Shown: positions 23,819 to 35,328, numbered from the stretch's first letter. The stretch is 42,431 nt of DNA from Micromonospora sp. AMSO31t (GCF_008868175.1 NZ_WBKT01000040.1:1-42431); one strand, 5' to 3'. Numbers and translations: made by a program. Notes: generated from the sequence alone by a model not told the origin.

Positions 23819-23857
23819 CCGGGTCCCGTGCGAGATGACCTCGCTCACGGGACCCGG
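23819..23857. terminator. Terminator hairpin after the second MFS gene
   Basis: Perfect 12-base arms CCGGGTCCCGTG (23819-23830) and CACGGGACCCGG (23846-23857) with a 15-base loop, just past the 3' end of the minus-strand MFS gene. Confidence 0.75.
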
Positions 23858-23871
23858 GCCCCGGCCCGGGG

Positions 23872-25311
23872 TCAGGCGGCGGGGCAGCCGTCGCGGTGCG
23901 CGAACGGCGACCGCAGGTCGGTCCAGCGGGAGCGGCGCCGGCCCCGGTGGGGCGCGCAGGCCGCGCAGTCCTGCGCCGGGCGGGCGGCCCGGCTGGACCG
24001 GAGCCGGCCGGTGCCCGGGCGCGCGCCGGCCGCGGCGCCGGGAAGCGCCACCGGGGACACGCCGGCCAGCACCCGGGTGAGCTGGTGCGCCAGCCGGCGC
24101 TCGCGCAGCCGGTCCAGGGCCACCCCGGCGGCCGCGGTGGCGACCGCCGTGACCGTGCCGGCCAGCACCAGGGTCTGGCGGGGGCCGGCGTGCTCGGCGA
24201 GCCAGCCGAGCAGCGGGGCGCCCACGGCCGCGGAGACCGAGCCGGTGACGGCCAGGGCGGCCAGCACCCGGCCCCGCATGGCGTAGTCGGTGTCGAGCTG
24301 GGCGCGGGCGCCGACCGTGGTGTCGATGACCACCGCCGCGGCGGCCACCGGCAGGATCACCGCGGCGAAGCTCAGCGTGCCCGGGGCCAGCCCGGCGACG
24401 ATCTGCAACCCGCTGGCGAGCAGGCCGGCGCCGACCAGCACCGCGTAGCCGAGGTCCGCGCGGCGCGCCGCGAACAGGGCGCCCAGCACCGTGCCGACGG
24501 CGAAGACGGTGGAGAGCAGGCCGTAGCCGGACACGCCGCCGTGCAGCGGCCCGTCGCTCATGGCGGCCATGGTGACCTGGTAATTGCGGCCCAGGCTGCC
24601 GAGCACGAAGGAGAGGGCGAGGGCCACCAGCACCACCGGCTGGCGGCTCAGGTAGCGGAAACCGGCCCGGATGCCGCCGTCGACCGAGGCCGGGTCGGCC
24701 GCCGCCGGCCCGCCGGCGTGCCGCTCCCCCTCGCGTACGGCGAACAGCGCCACGACGACCGCGACGAAGCTGACCGAGTTCGCGGCGAAGAGCAGCGCGG
24801 GGCCGACCACGGCGACCACGACGGCGCCGAGGCTCATGCCGAGGATCCGCCCGGCGGAGTTGGTGAGCGAGCCGAGCGCCAGGGCGTTGCCGAGGCTCTC
24901 CCGGTCCACCAGCGTGGAGGCCCAGCGGCCCATCACCGGCCCCTCGATCGCCGACACCGCGCCGGTGGCCAGCGAGATCGCGAAGATCGCCGGGAGACCG
25001 CCGGTGCCGGTGAGGGCCACCACGGCGAGCCCGGCGGCGAGCAGCGCGTGGGCGGCCTGGGCGCCGATCAGCAGCGGCTTGGCGGGCAGCCGGTCGGCCA
25101 ACGCGCCACCCCAGACGCTCAGCACCAGGGTGGGCAGCGCCTGGAGCAGGACGGTGAGCCCCATCGAGGTGGCCGACCCGGTTTCGGCCAGCACGTACCA
25201 GTTGACGCCCAGGACCTGCATCCAGGTCCCGATGACCGACACGAATCCGGCGGCGGCCCAGATCCGGTAGTTGCGGTGGCGCAGCGCGGCGAACGTGGCG
25301 CCGAGGGCCAT
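23872..25311 (-). CDS. MFS transporter, MFS_3 / enterobactin-exporter-like
   Basis: 479 residues, about 12 membrane helices. The opening ATFAALRHRNYRIWAAAGFV, then SVIGTWMQVLGVNWYVLAET and the loop-2 motif WGGALADRLPAKPLL are typical of the EntS-like MFS_3 family, which exports siderophores, macrolides or other metabolites. The C-terminal 50 residues are a charged cytoplasmic tail with CAAC that is not membrane-like. ATG 25311 has a weak GGGGA ribosome site. A GCCGGACCC/GGGTCCGGC hairpin at 25346-25367 sits in its leader. It lies 213 bases downstream of gltD but behind a strong terminator, so it is likely a separate transcript. The substrate is unknown. Confidence 0.88.
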   Translation of the reverse strand: MALGATFAALRHRNYRIWAAAGFVSVIGTWMQVLGVNWYVLAETGSATSMGLTVLLQALPTLVLSVWGGALADRLPAKPLLIGAQAAHALLAAGLAVVALTGTGGLPAIFAISLATGAVSAIEGPVMGRWASTLVDRESLGNALALGSLTNSAGRILGMSLGAVVVAVVGPALLFAANSVSFVAVVVALFAVREGERHAGGPAAADPASVDGGIRAGFRYLSRQPVVLVALALSFVLGSLGRNYQVTMAAMSDGPLHGGVSGYGLLSTVFAVGTVLGALFAARRADLGYAVLVGAGLLASGLQIVAGLAPGTLSFAAVILPVAAAAVVIDTTVGARAQLDTDYAMRGRVLAALAVTGSVSAAVGAPLLGWLAEHAGPRQTLVLAGTVTAVATAAAGVALDRLRERRLAHQLTRVLAGVSPVALPGAAAGARPGTGRLRSSRAARPAQDCAACAPHRGRRRSRWTDLRSPFAHRDGCPAA

Positions 25312-25345
25312 GAGTGTTTCCCCGTCCAGACGGTGACACGACGAA

Positions 25346-25367
25346 GCCGGACCCCCGCGGGTCCGGC
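25346..25367 (-). promoter_or_regulatory. Leader hairpin of the MFS_3 gene
   Basis: Perfect 9-base arms at 25346-25354 and 25359-25367 with a 4-base loop, 35 bases ahead of the MFS start codon. It could modulate translation or be a second terminator for gltD. Confidence 0.4.
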
Positions 25368-25481
25368 CAGCGCACAAGTCTGGCCGTGGTCAAACCTGCC
25401 GACGACAGTTGGTGAGAGGGTTCACGAACCGGGTCGGGCGGCCGGGGCACCCCGGGCACGAACCGGACCCGGACGCCACGA

Positions 25482-25508
25482 CACCCCGGTCCGGGAGGGA
25501 CCGGGGTG
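25482..25508. terminator. Terminator of the gltBD operon
   Basis: Perfect 11-base inverted repeat CACCCCGGTCC (25482-25492) and GGACCGGGGTG (25498-25508) with a 5-base loop, 17 bases past the gltD stop codon. Confidence 0.8.
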
Positions 25509-25524
25509 CCGGTGACGCGCCGGG

Positions 25525-27025
<1,501 letters not shown>

Positions 27026-27033
<8 letters not shown>

Positions 27034-30000
27034 GAGCCACCTCCTGGGCGACCGCCCGCGGGGCGGGCGGCACGGACGCGGCGGAGGCCGCCGGCGGAGC
27101 CCCGGCGGCGGCTGTCGCCGCCAATGCGCTCATCACCGCGTCGTCGACGTCGTGGCCGGCGGCTTCGGCGGCCCGCATGATCTCCAGCACCCGGCGGTAG
27201 TCCCGGGGCACCACGGCGGTGAACTCCTCTACCGCCTCCGGCCAGCGCTTGAGCAGCTCCTCGGCGACCGCCGAGTCGGTCTCGGCGAAGTGCCGCTGGA
27301 CCAGCTCGTGCAGCCGCTCCCGCTCCTGTTCGCCCAGCGGCGACAGGTCGACCAGCTCGGCGTTGACCAGCCGGCGGTCCAGCCGGTGCACGAACGCCGT
27401 GCCGCCGGACATGCCGGCAGCGAAGTTGCGCCCGGTCGGACCGAGCACCACCACCGTGCCGCCGGTCATGTACTCGCAGCCGTGGTCGCCGACGCCCTCG
27501 ACGACGGCCAGCGCGCCGGAGTTGCGCACGGCGAACCGCTCGCCGACCCGGCCGCGCAGGAAGACCTCGCCGCCGGTGGCGCCGTACAGGATGGTGTTGC
27601 CCGCGATGATCTGGTCCTCGGCGCGCCCGCCGGCGTCGGCGTCCGCGCCGGCGAACGGCGCGGCGGCGTCCGGGCGGACGACGAGCCGCCCACCGGAGAG
27701 GCCCTTGCCCACGTAGTCGTTGGCGTCGCCGTGCAGGCGCAGGGTGACCCCGCGCGGCAGGAACGCGCCGAACGACTGGCCGGCGGTGCCCCGCAGCAGG
27801 AACTCGACCGTGTCGTCGGGCAGCCCGGCGCCGCCGAACCGGCGGGTCACCTCGCCGCCGAGCATCGCGCCGACGCTGCGGTGCTCGTTGCGCACCGCCA
27901 CCTCGACCCGGACCGGGGTGCCGTCGCGCAGCGCCGGCTCGGCCAGTGCGATGAGCTGGTTGTCCAGCGCCAGCTCCAGGCCGTGGTCCTGGGCCCGGAT
28001 GCCGCGCCGGGCCGCGCCCTCGGGCAGTTCGGGCAGGTGCAGCACCCGGCTGAGGTCGAGCCCGTGGCCCTTCCAGTGGTCGATGGCGCCGGCGACGTCG
28101 AGCAGCTCGGTGTGCCCGATGGCCTCGGCGATGCTGCGGAAGCCCAGCTCGGCCAGGTAGCCGCGGATCTCCTCGGCCAGGAAGAGGAAGAAGTTCTCCA
28201 CGAACTCCGGCTTGCCGGTGAAGCGCTCGCGCAGCACCGGGTTCTGGGTGGCGATCCCCACCGGGCAGGTGTCGAGGTGGCAGACCCGCATCATCACGCA
28301 GCCCTCGACGATCAGCGGGGCGGTGGCGAAGCCGAACTCCTCGGCGCCCAGCAGCGCCGCGACCAGCACGTCCCGGCCGGTCTTGAGCTGGCCGTCGACC
28401 TGCACGGTGACCCGGTCGCGGAGCTTGTTGAGCAGCAGCGTCTGCTGCGCCTCGGCCAGGCCCAGCTCCCAGGGGGTGCCGGCGTGCTTGAGCGAGTTGA
28501 GCGGGGAGGCGCCGGTGCCGCCGTCGTGCCCGGAGATCAGGATGACGTCGGCCTTGAGCTTCGCCACGCCGGCCGCCACGGTGCCCACCCCGACCTCGCT
28601 GACCAGCTTCACGTGCACCCGGGCGGCCGGGTTGACGCACTTCAGGTCGTGGACGAGCTGGGCCAGGTCCTCGATGGAGTAGATGTCGTGGTGCGGGGGC
28701 GGGGAGATCAGGCCGACGCCCGGGGTGGCGTGCCGGGTACGCGCGATCCACGGCCAGACCTTGTTGCCGGGCAGCTGGCCACCCTCGCCGGGCTTCGCGC
28801 CCTGGGCCATCTTGATCTGGAGGTCGTCGGCGTTGACGAGGTATTCGCTCGTGACGCCGAACCGGCCGCTGGCGATCTGCTTGACCGCCGAGCGGCGCCG
28901 CGGGTCGTGCAGCCGCTCGACGTCCTCGCCGCCCTCGCCCGTGTTGGACTTGCCGCCGAGGCGGTTCATGGCGACGGCCAGGGTCTCGTGCGCCTCGGCC
29001 GAGATCGACCCGTACGACATGGCGCCGGTGGCGAACCGCTTGACGATCTCGCTGGCCGGCTCCACCTCGTCCAGCGGGACGGGCGGGCGCAGCCCGGTGC
29101 GCAGGGTGAACAGCCCGCGCAGCGAGCCCGCCCGGGCGGCCAGCTCGTCGACCTTGGCGGTGTACTGCCGGAACACGTCGTACTGGCGGCTGCGGGTGGC
29201 GTGCTGGAGCAGGAAGACCGTCTCCGGGTTGAACAGGTGCAGCTCGCCCTCGCGGCGCCACTGGTACTCGCCGCCGACGTCCAGCCGGTCGCTCGCCCGG
29301 GCGCCCGCGGGCGGCCAGGCCAGCGCGTGCCGGGCGGCCACCTCGGCGTGGATCTCGGCGAGCCCGATGCCGCTGATCGTGCTCGGGGTGCCCCGGAAGT
29401 AGCGCTGCACCAGCCGGGTGTCCAGGCCGACCGCCTCGAAGACCTGCGCACCGCAGTACGACGAGACCGTCGAGATGCCCATCTTGGACATGATCTTCAG
29501 GACGCCCTTGCCGAGCGCCTTGACGTAGTTGCGGATGGCCGTGCCCGGCTCCATGCCGACCAGCCCGCCCGTGGCGATCATGTCCTCGACCGACTCGAAG
29601 GCCAGGTACGGGTTGACCGCCGCCGCGCCGTACCCGATCAGCACGGCCGCGTGGTGCACCTCCCGGCAGTCGCCCGACTCGACGATGAGCGCCACCTGGG
29701 TGCGGGTCTGCTCCCGCACGAGGTGCTGGTGCACCGCGGCGGTGAGCAGCAGCGACGGGATCGGGGCCAGGTCGGCGTTGGAGTCCCGGTCGGAGAGCAC
29801 CAGGATGCGTACGCCGTCCTCGATGGCCTCGGAGACGTGCCGGCAGATCTCGGTGAGCCGGGCCTTGATGCCGGCGCCGCCGTCGCGGACCCGGTAGAGC
29901 CCGGAGACCCGGACCGCCTTGAAGCCGGGCAGGTCGCCGTCCTCGTCGATGGAGAGGATCTTGGCCAGCTCGTCGTTGTCGATCACCGGGTACGGCAGCA

Positions 30001-31720
30001 CGATCTGCCGGCAGCTCGCCGGGCCCGGGTCGAGCAGGTTGCCCTCCGGGCCGATGGTGGACGCCAGGCTGGTCACCAGCTCCTCGCGGATGGCATCCAG
30101 CGGCGGGTTGGTGACCTGGGCGAAGAGCTGGTGGAAGTAGTCGTAGAGCAGCCGCGGCCGGGTGGACAGCGGCGCGATCGGGGTGTCCGTGCCCATCGAG
30201 CCGATCGGCTCCGCGCCGTTGCGGGCCATCGGGGCGAGCAGGATCTTCAGCTCCTCCTCGGTGTAGCCGAAGGTCTGCTGCCGGCGGCGTACCGAGTCGT
30301 GGGTGTAGACGATGTGCTCGCGCGGCGGCAGGTCGTCCAGCTCGATGATGCCGGCGTGCAACCACTCCCCGTACGGGCGGGCGGCGGCCAGCTCGGTCTT
30401 GATCTCGTCGTCCTGCACGATCCGGCCGTTGACCGTGTCGACCAGGAACATCCGGCCCGGCTGGAGCCGGCCCTTCGCGACCACGGTGGCCGGGTCGAGG
30501 TCGAGCACGCCCGCCTCGCTGCCCAGCACCACCAGGCCGTCGGCGGTCCGCCACCAGCGGCCCGGGCGCAGCCCGTTGCGGTCCAGCACCGCGCCCACGA
30601 TCTCGCCGTCGGTGAAGGCGACCGAGGCCGGGCCGTCCCACGGCTCCATGAGGCTGGCGTGGAACCGGTAGAAGGCGCGCTTGTCGGCGCGCATGTCCGG
30701 GTCGTTCTCCCAGGCCTCGGGGATCATCATGAGCACCGCGTGCGGCAGGCTCCGCCCGGCCAGGTGCAGCAGTTCGAGGACCTCGTCGAAGTTGGCCGAG
30801 TCGGAGGCCGCCGGGGTGCACACCGGGAAGATCCGGCGGATGTTGCCCGGCAGGTCCGGGCTGCGCAGCAGCGCCTCGCGCGCCTGCATCCAGTTCCGGT
30901 TGCCGCGGATCGTGTTGATCTCGCCGTTGTGCGCGATGAACCGGTACGGGTGGGCCAGCGGCCAGGACGGGAACGTGTTGGTGGAGAACCGCGAGTGCAC
31001 CAGCGCGATCGCGCTGACCACCCGCTCGTCGGTCAGCTCCGGGTAGAACGCCGGGAGCTGGTCCGGGGTGAGCATCCCCTTCCACACCATGGTCCGGCCG
31101 GACAGCGACGGGAAGTAGGCCGGCACGCCCCGCTCGGTGGTCTCCCGCTCGACCTGCTTGCGCAGGCAGAACGCCACCCGGTCCAGGTCCAGCCCGGTCA
31201 GCGGGGAGCCGGCCGCACCGGCGGGCGCGTCGGTGAGCCGGTGCGCGGCCAGGAACAGCTGCCGGACCCGGGGCATCGCCGCGAGGGCGGTCTCGCCGAG
31301 GCCGGCCGGATCGGTCGGCACCTCCCGCCAGCCGAGGATGTCGGCGCCCTCGACCAGCGCGTACTTCTCCACCACCCGGCGGGCCCGGGCCTCGGCCGCG
31401 TCGTCGTCGGGCAGGAAGACCAGGCCGGTGGCGTACTGGCCGGCGGGCGGCAACGGGAAGTCGACGACCGCGCGCAGGAACGCGTCCGGCACCTGGATCA
31501 TGATGCCCGCGCCGTCACCGGTGTTGTGCTCCGCGCCCCGGGCGCCCCGGTGGTCCAGCCGGCAGAGCGCCCCGAGACCGTTCGCGACGACCTCGTGCGA
31601 GCGCCGCCCGTGCAGGTCGGCCACGAAGGCCACGCCGCAGGCGTCGTGCTCGTGGGCGGGGTCGTAGAGCCCCGTGGTCCGCGGGGCCGGCTGGGGGCTG
31701 AGAGGGTACGGAAAGGCCAC
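27026..31720 (-). CDS. gltB: Glutamate synthase large subunit
   Basis: 1564 residues. Makes two glutamates from glutamine and 2-oxoglutarate with GltD. A short propeptide precedes [16 protein letters not shown], where Cys28 becomes the N-terminal glutaminase nucleophile. The order is class-II amidotransferase, central domain, FMN domain ([40 protein letters not shown]), the [3Fe-4S] ligands in [20 protein letters not shown], and the GXGXG beta-helix ([44 protein letters not shown]). GTG 31720 is chosen because AGGAGG at 31725-31730 lies just upstream and the propeptide then has normal length; GTG 31738 is possible. Its divergent neighbour is a GNAT gene. Confidence 0.97.
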
Positions 31721-31854
31721 CGGGCCTCCTGTCGTCACTCAGGTTGGAACATGGTGGGGACGACGTCGGCCCTCGGGGGTTTTATTGAGTCTACGTTAGG
31801 GCGTCCGGCGCAAGGCCAGTTCAGATTGATCACACTTCCAGCATCTGGGACATG

Positions 31855-31869
31855 TAGTCTCGCGCGGTG
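31855..31869 (+). promoter_or_regulatory. Leaderless promoter of the GNAT gene
   Basis: TAGTCT (31855-31860) ends 6 bases before GTG 31867, which puts the transcript start at the start codon. No ribosome site is visible. The -35 is weak. Confidence 0.5.
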
Positions 31870-32712
31870 GATGTCGTACGCACTGACGTGCTCGACCGGT
31901 TGGAGCGTTTCTACGACGCCGTGCCCCGCGACGGGGCGCGGACGGAGGAACACGGCCCCCTCGTGCTGTTCGTCCGCGAGGGCGCCGGTTGGCCGTTCTA
32001 CGCCCGCCCCCGGCTGGACGCCACCGAGGCACCCGCACTGGCCGACGTGACCGCCGTCCGGGCCCGGCAGCGGGAACTGGGCCTGCCGGAGGCGTTCGAG
32101 TGGGTGCACGAGGTCACCCCCGACCTGCTGGCGGTGGCCCGCTCGGCGGGGCTGCACGTGCTGGAGGCGCCGCTCATGGTGCTGGAGTCCGACCGCCTGC
32201 CCGACCCGGCGACGTTCAGCGACGTACCGGTGCGGGTGCTCGACCCCCGCGACCCCGGCTTCGCGGCGGACGTGGCGCTGCGCCGGGCCGTCGCCGCGGT
32301 GGGCTTCTCGCACGGCGGCACCGCCCGCGGCGAGGCCGGCCCGGCCGAGCGGGACGCCGCGGTCTCCCGCCTGGACGTGGCCGCCCTCGACGAGGAGGCG
32401 GTCCGCATCGTCGACGGCCGGCGCGTCTCGGTGCTCGCCGGCACGGCGGACGAAGGGGCGCTGGCCAGCGGGATGGCCATGCGGGTCGGCGACGTCGCGG
32501 AGATCGCCGGGGTGGCCACCCTGCCGGCGGCCCGCCGGCGCGGCCTGGGCGCGGCCGTGACCGCCACCCTGGCCCACCGGCTGCTCGCCGCCGGCACCGA
32601 CCTGGTCTTCCTCTCCGCCGGCAGCGAGGAGATCGCCCGGGTCTACCTGCGGGTCGGCTTCCGCCGCGTGGGCACCGCCTGCATCGCCGAGCCCACCGCC
32701 GTGATCGGCTGA
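31867..32712 (+). CDS. GNAT-family N-acetyltransferase
   Basis: 281 residues. The N-terminal half (about 1-120: LERFYDAVPRDGARTEEHGP, FEWVHEVTPDLLAVARSAGL) is a degenerate GNAT-like half seen in two-domain members. The C-terminal half has the acetyl-CoA pocket GVATLPAARRRGLGAAVTAT (RRxGxG/A motif A), then VFLSAGSEEIARVYLRVGFR (motif B). It transfers acetyl from acetyl-CoA to an unknown amine. Its start is taken as GTG 31867 because a -10 box ends 6 bases upstream and no Shine-Dalgarno is present. It is convergent with the FAD monooxygenase gene. Confidence 0.87.
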   Translation: MDVVRTDVLDRLERFYDAVPRDGARTEEHGPLVLFVREGAGWPFYARPRLDATEAPALADVTAVRARQRELGLPEAFEWVHEVTPDLLAVARSAGLHVLEAPLMVLESDRLPDPATFSDVPVRVLDPRDPGFAADVALRRAVAAVGFSHGGTARGEAGPAERDAAVSRLDVAALDEEAVRIVDGRRVSVLAGTADEGALASGMAMRVGDVAEIAGVATLPAARRRGLGAAVTATLAHRLLAAGTDLVFLSAGSEEIARVYLRVGFRRVGTACIAEPTAVIG

Positions 32713-32770
32713 CGGCCGCCCGTCACACCGTCGGTCGGGGACGGCGCCGTGCCGCACCCGCGCGGCGTGG

Positions 32771-33958
32771 TCAGGCCGGCGGCTGCCAGGAGGCGGCGGC
32801 CGTGGCCGCCGTGTTGCGCAGCCGCGGGCTGATCGTCCCGAGCGCGGCGTCCCGGGCGCGCAACGCCAGCCGGCCCCGGGTCTGGAGCACCGCCGACATC
32901 CGGCGGGTCTGCCGCACCATGGTGGCCGCGCGGGGCCGCCGCAGCCGGTCGTAACCGGCCACCGCGTCCGGGAGCCGGGACTCGCGCAGCAGCGCCGACA
33001 GGGTGGCCGCGTCCTCGAAGGCGAGGCAGGCGCCCTGCCCGAGGTGCGGCGGCATGGCGTGTGCCGCGTCGCCGAGCAGCACCACGCCGCCCGGCCCGGC
33101 CGGGAACCCGTACGCCCGGGGCAGCGGGCGCAGCTCCCGGATCTCCTGCTGCACCAGGTCCGCCGGGTCGGTCGCGTCGAGCAGCGTGGCGATCGGCGCG
33201 GGCCAGCCCGCGTACCAGCGCTTGAGCAGGGCCAGCTGGGTCTCCGGCGGCTCGGGTCGGGGCGCGCCGGCGGCGGTGGCCACCCAGTAGATGCCGCCCC
33301 GGCGGGAGGCGCCCGCGGTGCCCCGGTCACCGAGGGAGGCGGCCACGAAGCGGTAGCCGGCGCCCAGCGTCTCGCCGTGCACCGGCTGGTCGTCGGGGAG
33401 CTGCGGGGCCCGGTACCAGGGGATCACGGCCCGCCACGCGGCGCAGCCGGAGCTGACCACGGCCGTCTCCGGGGCGAGCTGCCGGCGGATCTCGCTGTCG
33501 GTGCCGTCGGCCGCGACCACCAGGTCCGCCTCGACGGTGTGCCGGCCGTCGCCGACCGCGGGACGTTCGCCGGGAGCCGCCCGCACCGTCCGCACGCTCA
33601 CCCCGGTGCGCAGCTCCACCTGGTCGCCCAGCCCGGCGATGAGCGCGTCGTGCAGGTCCTCCCGGTGGACCACCACCGGCATCCGCTCCGCCGGCGTGGG
33701 GCGGGGTTGCACCAGCCAGTGCCCGTCGGGGCGGCGCACGCCGCCGTCGGGCAGCGGGGTGGCGATCGCGTCCAGGCCGGCGCCGAGGCCGAGGGCGCGC
33801 AGCGCGCGTACCCCGTTGGGCCAGAGCACCACGGCGGTCGTCTCCGGACGGACCCGGTCGGCCCGTTCGAGGAGGGTGACCCGCCAACCGGACCGGGCCA
33901 GCGCCCCGGCCGTCGCCAACCCGCCGAGGCCGGCGCCGACCACCACCGCGCTCCGCAT
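32771..33958 (-). CDS. FAD-dependent monooxygenase (PHBH-fold)
   Basis: 395 residues of the p-hydroxybenzoate-hydroxylase-like family. FAD site 1: SAVVVGAGLGGLATAGALAR followed by LLERADRVR. The DG motif is ADLVVAADGTDSEIRRQLAP. The GD motif is GGVVLLGDAAHAMPPHLGQG, followed by ACLAFEDAATLSALL. Such enzymes hydroxylate aromatic compounds with NAD(P)H and oxygen; zeaxanthin-epoxidase-like relatives are similar. ATG 33958 has a GGGGGAG ribosome site. The gene begins 11 bases after the lgt stop codon and is probably co-transcribed with lgt, an unusual neighbour. The substrate is unknown. Confidence 0.9.
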   Translation of the reverse strand: MRSAVVVGAGLGGLATAGALARSGWRVTLLERADRVRPETTAVVLWPNGVRALRALGLGAGLDAIATPLPDGGVRRPDGHWLVQPRPTPAERMPVVVHREDLHDALIAGLGDQVELRTGVSVRTVRAAPGERPAVGDGRHTVEADLVVAADGTDSEIRRQLAPETAVVSSGCAAWRAVIPWYRAPQLPDDQPVHGETLGAGYRFVAASLGDRGTAGASRRGGIYWVATAAGAPRPEPPETQLALLKRWYAGWPAPIATLLDATDPADLVQQEIRELRPLPRAYGFPAGPGGVVLLGDAAHAMPPHLGQGACLAFEDAATLSALLRESRLPDAVAGYDRLRRPRAATMVRQTRRMSAVLQTRGRLALRARDAALGTISPRLRNTAATAAASWQPPA

Positions 33959-33969
33959 GACTCCCCCGC

Positions 33970-35226
33970 TCAGCTGTCCCGGTCGGCGGGGCGGGCGCCG
34001 CCGGCGCCGGCCCGGTCCTCGTCCGGCCGCGCCTCGCCGGCCGGCTCGCGCTCCGCGCTCTGGGCGTCGGTCGCGGCCCGCTCGGCCGCGCCGCTCGCAG
34101 TCCGGTCCGTCTCGTCGGTCGCGTCGGTCTCGTCGCGATCGGTCGCGTCGGTCACGTCGCGGTCGGTCGCGTCGGGGTCGGCCTCGTCGGTCGCCGGCGG
34201 CTCCTCGGCCGGGACCTCGCCGGTCTCCCGGTACGTGCGGAACTGCTCCTCGGACACCACCCGGTAGCCCTCGGGCGCGACCGGCTGCGCCCCGGCCTCC
34301 CGGGCGGAGAGGTCGACCTGGGACACGTCGCCACCCGCGGGCGGGACCGGGGTGGCGGGCGCGCCGACCGGGATCAGGTATTCGCGCGGGCCGCGCACCC
34401 GCAGGAAGTACACCAGCGCGCCGAGGAAGACCAGCGCCGCGGTCCACACGTTGAGCCGCAGGCCGAGGATGTGGTTGGCCTCGTCGGTGCGCATCAACTC
34501 GATCCAGAACCGGCCCGCCGTGTAGCCCATCACGTAGAGGGCGAAGGCACGGCCGCGGCCCAGCCGCAGCTTGCGGTCGAGGACCACGACCAGCGCGGCG
34601 ACACCGATGTTCCACAGCGCCTCGTAGAGGAAGGCCGGGTGGTAGAGCCCCGGCTGGAGGACCGGGTTGCCGGCGTCGTCGCGGAGCGCGTGCCCCGGAT
34701 TGTCCGGGTCCATGACGTGGACCTCGAGGCCCCAGGGCACGCTGGTGCGCCCGCCGTAGAGCTCGTTGTTGAACCAGTTGCCGAACCGGCCGATCGCCTG
34801 GGCCAGCGGCAGCCCCGGCGCCAGCGCGTCGGCCACCACGGCGAACGGGATGCCCAGCTGCCGGGCGGCGAACCACGCGCCGACCGCGCCGCCGGCCACC
34901 GCGCCCCAGATGCCGAGGCCGCCCTCCCAGATGGCGAACGCCTTGAGCGGCTGGCCGTCGGCGCCGAAGTATTTCTCCGGCGACGTGATCACGTGGTAGA
35001 TCCGGGCGCCGATGATGCCCGCGGGCACCGCCCAGACGGCGATGTCGAGCACCGCGCCCGGAGCGACGCCGCGGCGGCGCAGCCGGTACTCGGTGACCAC
35101 GCAGGCCACCACGATGCCGACGATGATGCAGAGCGCGTACGCCCGGATCGGAACCGGACCGAGCTGCCAGACGGCGGTGCTGGGGCTGGGCAGGGCCGCC
35201 AGGGGGGTCATCGGGGCGAGGGTCAC
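33970..35226 (-). CDS. lgt: Prolipoprotein diacylglyceryl transferase
   Basis: 418 residues. Transfers diacylglycerol from phosphatidylglycerol to the lipobox Cys of prolipoproteins in the membrane, the first step of lipoprotein maturation. About seven membrane helices. The Lgt signature is IGRFGNWFNNELYGGRTSVP; LPSPSTAVWQLGPVPIRAYA opens the protein, and LYHPAFLYEALWN and YTAGRFWIELMRTDEANHIL supply further conserved residues. After the last helix (about residue 290) comes a 120-residue hydrophilic tail rich in Asp, Thr, Glu and Ala. GTG 35226 is taken as leaderless because TACCGT (35240-35235) lies 8 bases upstream; ATG 35211 would give 413 residues. The FAD monooxygenase gene follows it. 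Confidence 0.95.
   Translation of the reverse strand: MTLAPMTPLAALPSPSTAVWQLGPVPIRAYALCIIVGIVVACVVTEYRLRRRGVAPGAVLDIAVWAVPAGIIGARIYHVITSPEKYFGADGQPLKAFAIWEGGLGIWGAVAGGAVGAWFAARQLGIPFAVVADALAPGLPLAQAIGRFGNWFNNELYGGRTSVPWGLEVHVMDPDNPGHALRDDAGNPVLQPGLYHPAFLYEALWNIGVAALVVVLDRKLRLGRGRAFALYVMGYTAGRFWIELMRTDEANHILGLRLNVWTAALVFLGALVYFLRVRGPREYLIPVGAPATPVPPAGGDVSQVDLSAREAGAQPVAPEGYRVVSEEQFRTYRETGEVPAEEPPATDEADPDATDRDVTDATDRDETDATDETDRTASGAAERAATDAQSAEREPAGEARPDEDRAGAGGARPADRDS
34108..34193 (-). repeat. Short tandem repeat in the Lgt tail
   Basis: Degenerate repeats of GGTCGCGTC and GTCTCGTC units encode the Asp-Ala-Thr-Asp-Arg-Asp stretch of the Lgt C-terminal tail (DATDRDVTDATDRDETDATD). Confidence 0.7.
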
Positions 35227-35234
35227 GGGTGCAC

Positions 35235-35240
35235 ACGGTA
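35235..35240 (-). promoter_or_regulatory. Candidate -10 box of lgt
   Basis: TACCGT on the minus strand, ending 8 bases before GTG 35226, with no ribosome site in the gap. The -35 is weak. Confidence 0.4.
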
Positions 35241-35292
35241 CCGGTGCGGACCGTGCTCGCGGCACCCCGGTCGCCCGGGTTCGCGGGTCGGA

Positions 35293-35320
35293 TGACTTCT
35301 GGTTTGCGCGGCCGTAGGCT
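35293..35320 (+). promoter_or_regulatory. Leaderless promoter of the Nudix gene
   Basis: TGACTT (35293-35298), a 16-base spacer, and TAGGCT (35315-35320), ending 8 bases before ATG 35329. No ribosome site is present. Confidence 0.5.
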
Positions 35321-35328
35321 CTTTGTCC

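Noticed and set aside
31734..31750. Possible GlnR box ahead of gltB (GTCAC and GGAAC)
   Set aside because: The half-sites are 7 bases apart instead of 6 and overlap the predicted translation start region.
27152..32050. Very long plus-strand open frame (over 1600 codons) opposite gltB and gltD
   Set aside because: It mirrors the real genes. Its product is His/Gln/Arg/Val-rich noise with no motif, as expected opposite GC-biased codons.
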